A stretch of DNA of 12,340 bases from Synergistaceae bacterium (GTDB lineage Bacteria; Synergistota; Synergistia; Synergistales; Aminobacteriaceae): NCBI GenBank assembly GCA_017447325.1, contig JAFSNU010000111.1:1-12340 (forward strand), read 5' to 3'. The notes under the pieces are model-generated. The model saw only the letters and a list, made by a program, of their open reading frames with translations. It searched no databases and was not told where the DNA came from. The translations under genes and the position numbers were made by a program. Positions within the stretch are counted from its first letter, which is position 1. Every line of letters starts with the position of its first letter. Of this stretch, positions 6,938 to 12,340 are shown piece after piece.

Positions 6938-8353
6938 TTAATTTTGCGCCGTCCATAATTTTAAAATGTCTATTTCAGCCGGATCATTTCTTTTAATAAT
7001 TTTAAATAAATATTCAAGTATGCCTTTTGCTATAACGCATTTATAATTATGCTCATCACGAGAAATTAAATCATGCTCAAGCGCGTAATTAATTACAGGA
7101 CAGACTGAACAATAAGGCGAATATACGCAGCCGCAGCACAGCGGCAGTGCTTCAATACATGAGGCTGTGCAAACTGCATGAGCTGCCGGAGATTTTAATA
7201 ATTCAATATAACTATTCTCTATAGTTCCCAGTTTAAAAATATCATCGCCCATATTTGCAAGCATACGCCCTTCGTCGCATGTATAAATATTTCCGTCGTA
7301 ATTTACAGCTATTTGACCTACGGCGGCTCCGCACGGCGAACGAAATTCAGTATGAGCTGAGGACTCGCCGTTTAAAATACGTCTAAGATAAATAGAGGCC
7401 GAAGCTTCAGTAATATAATTTCCATGTATGCAGCGTTTAATCATTTCATCAAGAGCACGGCAATAAAATTCTAAATACTCTTCAGGACTATAGCCTATAA
7501 TATCCCAGTGTTCCAGCGCACAGCCCAACGGCGTCAGCGGACGCAAATAAATATGATTCATGCCGTTAAAAACATATTCGTCGATTATTTCTTTATAAAA
7601 TTTTAAAGATTTTCTAGTTGTAGTTTGAATTGCATTAATCGAAGGCTTTTTGCCGGATTCTAAACATAATTTTTTATATAATTTAATCCCTGCACGCCAT
7701 GCGTCATAACTGGATTTATTTGAAGCTAAAGGCCGATTATATTCATGAATTGCACGATTACCGTCTAAAGACGTTGAGATGCTTACGTCCTGTTCAATCA
7801 GCCAGCGAAGCAATTCCGGATCAGGATTTGTCATGTTGCTTACAATCGCAAATTCAACGTGTTTGCCATGCTCTGCAAAAATTTGCCTAGCATATGGCAC
7901 AGTAAAACGCAAAGCCTCAGGATTAAGCGTCGGTTCGCCGCCCTGAAATTCTATAGTCATATGCGATACAGGAGACTGGACAGCTATATCAACTGCCTTT
8001 CTGCATACTTCAAGCGGCATTTGCTCTGTATGAGCTTTCCCCGCCTGACAGTAAACACAGCGTTGATTACATGAATTAGTCAGCGCAAGTATCATAAGAT
8101 TTGTCCCAGTTGTAAGGCATCGTTTCATGCCAGCCATGTCATATTTAAATTCTGATATATAACTATCTTTATCGTAATAAATAAAGCCTTTTTCTTTCAG
8201 GATATTAAAAATATTAATATCCTGAGAAATTTTTCTATCTATAAAATCTGAAAATTCATTTTCTGTCAGAAAACAATATCTTCCAATATCGTTTGTAATT
8301 AAAATTTGTTCATCATGATATATCCAGTTATAATGCGAAGTAAAATAATTCAA
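6938..8353 (-). CDS. hxsB: Radical SAM/SPASM maturase HxsB of the His-Xaa-Ser system
   Basis: A 471-residue peptide-modifying radical SAM enzyme. The N-terminal region (1-80) is a peptide-recognition-like domain (ILITNDIGRYCFLTENEF). The radical SAM core starts with the cluster motif C95-x3-C99-x2-C102 (LTNSCNQRCVYC), then the SAM-binding QGGEPT (137-142). The C-terminal SPASM/twitch-like region has many cysteines (341, 359, 395, 399, 406, 407, 409, 415, 418, 439) that probably bind auxiliary iron-sulphur clusters. These features, plus the adjacent hxsA, hxsD and hxsC genes, match HxsB, one of two radical SAM enzymes of the His-Xaa-Ser peptide modification system. The exact chemistry is not deducible here. 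The start is TTG at 8353-8351, backed by AGGAG at 8365-8361; no in-frame ATG near the N-terminus would retain the domain. It lies 34 bases after hxsC and is the last gene of the operon. Confidence 0.92.
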   Translation of the reverse strand: MNYFTSHYNWIYHDEQILITNDIGRYCFLTENEFSDFIDRKISQDINIFNILKEKGFIYYDKDSYISEFKYDMAGMKRCLTTGTNLMILALTNSCNQRCVYCQAGKAHTEQMPLEVCRKAVDIAVQSPVSHMTIEFQGGEPTLNPEALRFTVPYARQIFAEHGKHVEFAIVSNMTNPDPELLRWLIEQDVSISTSLDGNRAIHEYNRPLASNKSSYDAWRAGIKLYKKLCLESGKKPSINAIQTTTRKSLKFYKEIIDEYVFNGMNHIYLRPLTPLGCALEHWDIIGYSPEEYLEFYCRALDEMIKRCIHGNYITEASASIYLRRILNGESSAHTEFRSPCGAAVGQIAVNYDGNIYTCDEGRMLANMGDDIFKLGTIENSYIELLKSPAAHAVCTASCIEALPLCCGCVYSPYCSVCPVINYALEHDLISRDEHNYKCVIAKGILEYLFKIIKRNDPAEIDILKLWTAQN

Positions 8354-8387
8354 AATATTTCTCCTGTTAAAATTTAAAATTAAAAAA

Positions 8388-9287
8388 TCAAAAATTTAAA
8401 TACGGCTTGACTTTTATATCCGGCATAATTTTAGTAGCTCTAAAAAATCCTCCGCATTCAGGCTTTCTATAACATGCGCTGCATTCAGACATAAATTCTA
8501 TTTTTGACGGCGTAATGCTTCTTCTATAAAGCGGCTGCAATCTATGCTCAACAATACACAACGGATAATTATACAGCTCTGCTTCAATGCCGTTCATAAT
8601 TAAAATATCTGCCGCTTCACGGACAAAAGGCCAAAGTTCATCGTAACTGCACCATACTTTATCTCTATTAATCATTGCATTGCCCATCATCTCAAGTCCC
8701 ATAATGAAGACATGCTGACAATACGCGTATCGCTGCGCAATTAAATTTGCAAGAGCCGGAAGATTAATATAATTAAGTTTAGATGTCACAATACGAATTT
8801 CGATATGTTCGCCGGCTTTATATAAATTATCAAGACCTTTTAGAGTCTCATCAAAACTGCCGCTGGCCTGAGATATATAATCATGTAGTTCGGCATTATC
8901 TGCATGTAACGGAATCCCGAGTAAAGTTCTATACGGCCTGACTTTTCTAAAATCATTTAAAAATCCTTTATACGCAAAAGTTCGTCCATTCGTGAGAATA
9001 TGCAGCATAGCAGCCGGAAAATGATTTTTTAAATGCTCAACAAGTTTCAAAAAATCATCACGCAGCAAAGTAGGCTCTCCGCCGGTAATGCAGATATATT
9101 TAGCATTAGTCTCTATCTGCTCAGCATGATGCACTAGAACGCTTAACGGCTCAAGTTTTGAATTAAGCCTAAATTTTTTGGTATAAGGACACATGATACA
9201 GTTTGAATTGCACAGACCAGTTGTAAATATAGTATTGTCATGCCTAGTGTCCGCAGAGCTTAAATTATTTTTTGCACAATTTTTCAT
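8388..9287 (-). CDS. hxsC: Radical SAM maturase HxsC of the His-Xaa-Ser system
   Basis: A 299-residue radical SAM enzyme. The cluster motif is C26-x3-C30-x2-C33 (GLCNSNCIMCPY), followed by ITGGEPTLL (67-75), the SAM-contacting GGEP segment. The C-terminus carries a short cysteine cluster C269-x2-C272-x5-C278 ending in CGGFFRATK, a hallmark that fits HxsC and probably holds an extra iron-sulphur cluster. HxsC works with HxsB to modify the His-Xaa-Ser repeats of HxsA in the cytoplasm. The gene follows the peptidase gene by 30 bases of almost pure A+T with no visible ribosome binding site. The ATG at 9287 is still the only reasonable start, since the cluster cysteines begin at residue 26. Poor initiation here may keep levels low, or translation may depend on the upstream gene. 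Confidence 0.92.
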   Translation of the reverse strand: MKNCAKNNLSSADTRHDNTIFTTGLCNSNCIMCPYTKKFRLNSKLEPLSVLVHHAEQIETNAKYICITGGEPTLLRDDFLKLVEHLKNHFPAAMLHILTNGRTFAYKGFLNDFRKVRPYRTLLGIPLHADNAELHDYISQASGSFDETLKGLDNLYKAGEHIEIRIVTSKLNYINLPALANLIAQRYAYCQHVFIMGLEMMGNAMINRDKVWCSYDELWPFVREAADILIMNGIEAELYNYPLCIVEHRLQPLYRRSITPSKIEFMSECSACYRKPECGGFFRATKIMPDIKVKPYLNF

Positions 9288-9317
9288 TATTATAAAAATA
9301 ATAAAATTATAATTATT

Positions 9318-10325
9318 CTAATTTCCTAAAATTAAAAATCTTATAATCTGTATCAATACTGATAAGGCAATGAACGGAGCAAACGGCATCATCTCAACGA
9401 TAATAACATTGCTTTTAGCATTCTTACACCAATTTCTCACGGCTTCGGCCTGCCTTTCTGTAATCCGCGACCTGCGGTTTTCAGTTGTAATATGCGGAAG
9501 CTCAGGATCGATACATTTTTGCATGGCCAAGATTGTTGAATAAGATAAAATCATGCCAGGGCGCACATCATCTTTAACAATCTCACGATATTTATTTATA
9601 TTCGCATTATTATTTATAAATTCAATTATAAATGCTGCTATTAAGCCATTAACTAAGCTCATTAAAATATTTTGCCATGAGCTGCAAACTATTAAAAATA
9701 ACAGCCCGATCAAGCCAATGATTTTTCTAAATTTATCAAATTTATTATAAATCATACATATTAAAGCTATTGCTGACAAAACGCATAATATTTGATTAGA
9801 ATAAAAAAACTCAGGCGAATATAATTCAAATAAAATATTTATTAGCGCAATTATCCCTAAATTTGCTATAACAGAGATAATATTAATACGTTTCGGCCTT
9901 AAATCAGACATGGCCGCATTGCCTTTCGCAAGTCTTATAATAAATAACGCTAATAATGCGATATATCCTGCTGCGAAGGCATATATAATAAAATTTAGAG
10001 CTGGGAAAATATTACCGCTTTGCACTGCATAAGCCTGTACTGGAAAAATTAATGATACTGTAATATATAACTTACAGTCGCCTGGAGCCCAGATATCCGT
10101 CAAATAAAATATAATTGCCGCTATAAACGCCAAGACTGCATTTAAAACACGCGGCAATATGTTTACTGACGGCGAAGATAAAAATATAGCTTCGATTAGC
10201 ATCAAAATAATCCATATTACTAAAGCCATAATCAAGTGCCTGTTGCTGACGTATCCAAATTTAATATCAGTTAATGCGCCCAGCACTGAAATTAATAATG
10301 CTAGTGCTAGATAAATATATATCAT
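9318..10325 (-). CDS. A24 (prepilin/preflagellin peptidase type) membrane aspartic peptidase within the Hxs operon
   Basis: A 335-residue integral-membrane protein with about eight or nine hydrophobic segments. It bears both aspartates of the GxGD-type A24 peptidases: Asp20 in ALTDIKFGYVSNRHL (the D...N pattern after the first membrane helix) and Asp83 in WAPGDCKLY (the GxGD-K motif, with Ala instead of the first Gly). A cytoplasmic domain (about 244-308) with DVRPGM (253-258) and ITERQ (288-292), then MPFAPF (313-318) and a final membrane helix, recalls archaeal-type preflagellin/prepilin peptidases rather than PilD; there is no PilD Cys4 zinc domain. The ATG is 3 bases after the hxsD stop, so the gene is locked into the Hxs operon. 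No pilin genes are nearby. I infer that its substrate is HxsA, which has an Arg-Gly before its hydrophobic segment. A chance passenger role is possible. Confidence 0.82.
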   Translation of the reverse strand: MIYIYLALALLISVLGALTDIKFGYVSNRHLIMALVIWIILMLIEAIFLSSPSVNILPRVLNAVLAFIAAIIFYLTDIWAPGDCKLYITVSLIFPVQAYAVQSGNIFPALNFIIYAFAAGYIALLALFIIRLAKGNAAMSDLRPKRINIISVIANLGIIALINILFELYSPEFFYSNQILCVLSAIALICMIYNKFDKFRKIIGLIGLLFLIVCSSWQNILMSLVNGLIAAFIIEFINNNANINKYREIVKDDVRPGMILSYSTILAMQKCIDPELPHITTENRRSRITERQAEAVRNWCKNAKSNVIIVEMMPFAPFIALSVLIQIIRFLILGN

Positions 10326-10328
10326 TAT

Positions 10329-10742
10329 TTATTCAGCCGACCAGCTTGCAAAAATTCGCGCCTGATCTTCATGCCAGTCTGATGTTTTTTCAGCTTCGTC
10401 ATTTTCTGCTGCTTCACGCTCCGGCTCAATGCAGGACGCATATAACGCCCGCGCGACAAGCAGCTCCCGTATGCCTTTTGTGCGTCTGACAGTATCAAGC
10501 CTTATCATCTGGAAATTAAGCTCTTTTGTAATTTCTGCTGCTTCTGTCTCTATAAATTCTATACTTAAGTCAGTGCCGGATTTAAATTCAAAGAATACGT
10601 TAATAAAAACACCGTCGGTTTCATAAGATATTATATATTTCTCATGAAACCGATAAAGTGCTTTCATAACGGCTTCACGGGCATATAAATTTCTGTCAAT
10701 TTTTATCATAAAGCCGTTTGGTATTAATTCAAATGCTTTCAA
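10329..10742 (-). CDS. hxsD: His-Xaa-Ser system protein HxsD
   Basis: A 137-residue soluble protein. The body (residues 12-105) alternates strands and helices (INVFFEFKSG, ELNFQMIRLD) and ends in RRTKGIRELLVARAL (86-100), the most recognisable part of the HxsD family, followed by a charged tail (106-137) rich in Glu. HxsD is a conserved small partner of the two Hxs radical SAM enzymes; its exact role is unknown, and I suspect peptide binding or scaffold duty. The start is TTG at 10742-10740 with only a weak GGCGGA upstream (10756-10751). The next in-frame ATG (residue 12) has no ribosome binding site, and an ATG at 10759 is out of frame. It lies 27 bases after hxsA and 3 bases before the peptidase gene. 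Confidence 0.85.
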   Translation of the reverse strand: MKAFELIPNGFMIKIDRNLYAREAVMKALYRFHEKYIISYETDGVFINVFFEFKSGTDLSIEFIETEAAEITKELNFQMIRLDTVRRTKGIRELLVARALYASCIEPEREAAENDEAEKTSDWHEDQARIFASWSAE

Positions 10743-10769
10743 GATATTTCGTCCGCCATCTTAATAATA

Positions 10770-11039
10770 TTAAAAAAAGTTGCTGTGGTTCGCGTGACTT
10801 GCGTGGCTGGCATGACTAGCGTGACTCGCGTGGCTTGAATGATTAGGATAAAAATAATTAGAATGGCTCGAATGATATGCAGACGCGTCCTGTATCCCAA
10901 GCGTGACTGTAAGCACAACCATTAACGAACCGACAGCAAGAAGCTTGCCTCTAGGAATACTGGCTTCCTCATCAAATAAAAAATCCGATATAGAATGCTG
11001 TTTGACATTTTCAAGTTCATTAAATAATTTTCTGGACAT
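10770..11039 (-). CDS. hxsA: HxsA: His-Xaa-Ser repeat precursor peptide
   Basis: The 89-residue substrate of the Hxs system. Residues 1-31 form a charged leader ending in Pro-Arg-Gly. Residues 33-48 are strongly hydrophobic (LLAVGSLMVVLTVTLG), followed by DASA-Tyr, a possible signal-peptidase I site after Ala54. Residues 56-87 are the repeat: His-Xaa-Ser at 56, 67, 70, 73, 76 and 79 and His-Xaa-Asn at 59, 82 and 85, with Tyr/Phe between and at the end. The protein is thus a secreted, His/Ser-rich peptide probably modified by HxsB and HxsC before export. The Arg30-Gly31 before the hydrophobic segment resembles a class III processing site. AAGGAG at 11053-11048 lies 8 bases before the ATG, the best initiation signal in the operon, which fits a precursor needed in excess. 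First gene of the operon. Confidence 0.93.
   Translation of the reverse strand: MSRKLFNELENVKQHSISDFLFDEEASIPRGKLLAVGSLMVVLTVTLGIQDASAYHSSHSNYFYPNHSSHASHASHASHASHANHSNFF
10779..10874 (-). repeat. His-Xaa-Ser/Asn triplet array in HxsA
   Basis: Nine His-led triplets: HSS, HSN, a five-residue spacer (YFYPN), then HSS, HAS four times, HAN, HSN. The last seven triplets form an unbroken 9-base-period array (10779-10841). Ala codons through the array run GCG, GCT, GCC, GCA, GCG and Ser codons mix AGT with AGC, so the DNA has diverged while the peptide stayed periodic. Confidence 0.95.
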
Positions 11040-11075
11040 TATAATCTCTCCTTAAAATTACAAAAAATTAAAAAT

Positions 11076-11108
11076 GCTGACTAGCAGTATAATATAGCAC
11101 TAATCAGC
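11076..11108 (-). promoter_or_regulatory. Inverted repeat over the hxs promoter (candidate operator)
   Basis: On the plus strand GCTGACTAG (11076-11084) and CTAATCAGC (11100-11108) form an inverted repeat with 8 of 9 positions matching and a 15-base centre. The arms flank the -10 element: one lies in the -35/-10 spacer, the other near the expected transcription start. This is the usual geometry for a repressor site. The regulator is not in the window. Confidence 0.5.
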
Positions 11109-11115
11109 CTGTCAA
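11086..11115 (-). promoter_or_regulatory. Sigma-70 type promoter for the hxs operon
   Basis: On the minus strand TTGACA (11115-11110) is a perfect -35; TATACT (11091-11086) matches five of six -10 bases, with an 18-base spacer. The expected start of transcription is near 11079, leaving a leader of about 40 bases with an AAGGAG site before hxsA. This separates hxs expression from alr, which ends at 11139 with no clear terminator. Confidence 0.85.
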
Positions 11116-11138
11116 GATTATAAATAATTTTTTTATTA

Positions 11139-12275
11139 TTAATTTAAATACACGTGCTGAATCCTCGGCGAGCTGCACAAGCATAAAATTTCATGAATGA
11201 CAGTTCCTGCTTTGCGCGCCGCGTCAACTATTAATTCTTCGTCATATACGACAGCCTCGTCTCCGACGTTTACATTTATATTATTATTTATTAAGTCAGT
11301 CACGTCGGCCATGCACATATCCATGCAGATGCGTCCTAACACTTTGCATTTTATATTATTAATCTTAACGCTGCATTTATTAGATAAAATTCTCGGCAGA
11401 CCGTCCGCGTAGCCGACTTGTAGAACTGCTATGATCGAATCGCGCGTTAATTCATGAGTGCAGCCGTAGCCGATCTTAGTTCCTTTAGGCAAATTGCGCA
11501 CGGATGATATGCGGCTCTTTAATTTCATAGCCGGCTGTAGGCCTAAATTACTGTCAACATTTCCCGTCACGCAGGACTTATAGCCGTAAAGCGCAATTCC
11601 CATTCGAACCATGTCAAAATGCGAAGCTTGATTTAAAATTAACGCGTCGCTCGCAGCGATATGACAAGTCCCGAGCTTCAAGCCTTGGCTCTCTAAACTT
11701 TCTTTTACGTATTTAAATTTATCAATCTGCGACTGCGTATAATTTTCGTCGCCCTCGGCGTTGGCAAAGTGGCTGAACATGCCTTTAATATTCAAGCCCT
11801 TTAAATCTTTAAGCTTTAAAATTTTATTTATGACTTCGCCGCGCGCTTTAACATCATCAGGGACATAAAAGCCGATTCGGCTCATGCCCGTGTCAAGCTT
11901 GACGTGAATATTTATAATTTTATTTAAGCTTAACGCCTCTTGCGATAATTTTTCTGCAAGCTCTAAGCTTCCGACGGCCTGAGTTATATTATTATCCGCG
12001 ATTAAAGCAGCAAGCTCCGGCTCAGCCTCGCCCAAGCATAATATTTCACTCTTAATATTATTTTCGCGCAGCTCGACGCCCTCGCTCACTCGAGCTATCG
12101 CAAGCATGTCCGCGCCGCATTGCTCAAGCCGTTTTGCAACTTCTGCCAAGCCGTGGCCGTAAGCGTTCGCCTTGCAGATCGCTAATGCTTTAACGCCCGG
12201 CTTTAACAACGCCTTCAAAACTTTAAAATTATGCTCAAGTTTAGATAAATCAACTTCAGCCCATGTCCCTGTCAT
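11139..12275 (-). CDS. alr: Alanine racemase
   Basis: A PLP enzyme of 378 residues (usual length about 370-390) that interconverts L- and D-alanine for peptidoglycan in the cytoplasm. The N-terminal barrel holds the PLP lysine, Lys35, in AICKANAYGHG (33-42). The catalytic tyrosine is Tyr270 in IGYGCTH, and VGYADG (287-292) follows 19 residues later, the spacing seen in well-studied alanine racemases. VKLDTGMSRIGF (125-136), DMVRMGIALYG (221-231) and RICMDMCMADVTD (315-327) are further family blocks. The C-terminus (CSSPRIQHVYLN) departs a little from the common RVPRVY ending. GGAGG at 12287-12283 lies 7 bases before the ATG. Upstream DNA to the window edge is extremely AT-rich and no promoter can be chosen with confidence. 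No functional link to the neighbouring hxs operon is evident. Confidence 0.96.
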   Translation of the reverse strand: MTGTWAEVDLSKLEHNFKVLKALLKPGVKALAICKANAYGHGLAEVAKRLEQCGADMLAIARVSEGVELRENNIKSEILCLGEAEPELAALIADNNITQAVGSLELAEKLSQEALSLNKIINIHVKLDTGMSRIGFYVPDDVKARGEVINKILKLKDLKGLNIKGMFSHFANAEGDENYTQSQIDKFKYVKESLESQGLKLGTCHIAASDALILNQASHFDMVRMGIALYGYKSCVTGNVDSNLGLQPAMKLKSRISSVRNLPKGTKIGYGCTHELTRDSIIAVLQVGYADGLPRILSNKCSVKINNIKCKVLGRICMDMCMADVTDLINNNINVNVGDEAVVYDEELIVDAARKAGTVIHEILCLCSSPRIQHVYLN

Positions 12276-12340
12276 GATTTCGCCTCCGAATACAAAAATA
12301 TTTTTAAGTTAAAATTATATAATATAAAATAAATTTTAAA

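Noticed and set aside
9318..10325. Peptidase as part of a type IV pilus cluster
   Set aside because: No pilin, ATPase or platform gene is in the window; the gene is tightly coupled to hxsD and lacks the PilD zinc-binding N-terminal domain.
10779..10841. HxsA repeat as a metal-binding His-rich tail of an unrelated secreted protein
   Set aside because: His-rich tails bind metals, but the strict His-Xaa-Ser triplet period plus adjacent hxsD, hxsC and hxsB genes make the peptide-modification substrate far more likely.
11117..11138. AT-rich AATAAT...ATTATT pairing after alr as a terminator
   Set aside because: The stem has only A-T pairs with an A-rich loop, and no T-run directly follows on the minus strand; too weak to call.

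Overview
Every gene in this window reads on the minus strand. Read in the direction of transcription (high to low coordinates) the order is: alr; a five-gene His-Xaa-Ser (Hxs) peptide-modification operon (hxsA, hxsD, an A24-type membrane peptidase, hxsC, hxsB); the flagellar genes flgM, flgN and flgK; an Rpn-type nuclease unit; and flgL, which runs off the left edge. The host is a flagellated, fairly AT-rich bacterium with strong AGGAG-type ribosome binding sites. Radical SAM chemistry and the general gene style suggest an anaerobe. A Synergistota-like or clostridial/negativicute gut organism would fit, but the window does not fix the phylum.

Region by region. (1) 11139-12275: alanine racemase, which makes D-alanine for peptidoglycan. 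(2) 6938-11115: a consensus-like sigma-70 promoter, overlapped by an inverted repeat, drives a short precursor (HxsA). The precursor has a leader, a hydrophobic segment and a C-terminal array of His-Xaa-Ser triplets. It is followed by HxsD, an integral-membrane aspartic peptidase of the prepilin-peptidase (A24) type, and two radical SAM maturases, HxsC and HxsB (the latter with a SPASM-like Cys-rich tail). The peptidase is the unusual member. HxsA has an Arg-Gly just before its hydrophobic stretch, which resembles a class III (prepilin-type) processing site. (3) 2803-6912: flgM, flgN and flgK, with a good sigma-28 promoter in front of flgM and a strong intrinsic terminator after flgK. FlgK is very long (1044 residues) because of repeated flagellin-IN-like modules. 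(4) 1497-2764: an Rpn-type PD-(D/E)XK nuclease gene inserted between flgK and flgL. It carries a textbook ribosome binding site inside the reading frame, placed to make a separate 70-residue C-terminal protein. It is followed by an extra stand-alone gene that duplicates that C-terminal domain with eight added tetrapeptide repeats, and then by its own terminator. In E. coli, Rpn C-terminal proteins made from internal starts are antitoxins of the full-length nuclease, so this looks like a toxin/defence unit with two antitoxin-like products. (5) 1-1485: flgL (partial) behind a perfect sigma-28 -10 element.

The flgM-flgN-flgK-flgL set forms the late flagellar (hook-junction and anti-sigma) module. 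The Hxs operon and the Rpn unit look like accessory insertions next to it or inside it. The two most notable observations are the Hxs operon with an embedded prepilin-type peptidase and the Rpn unit with both an intragenic and a stand-alone C-terminal protein.
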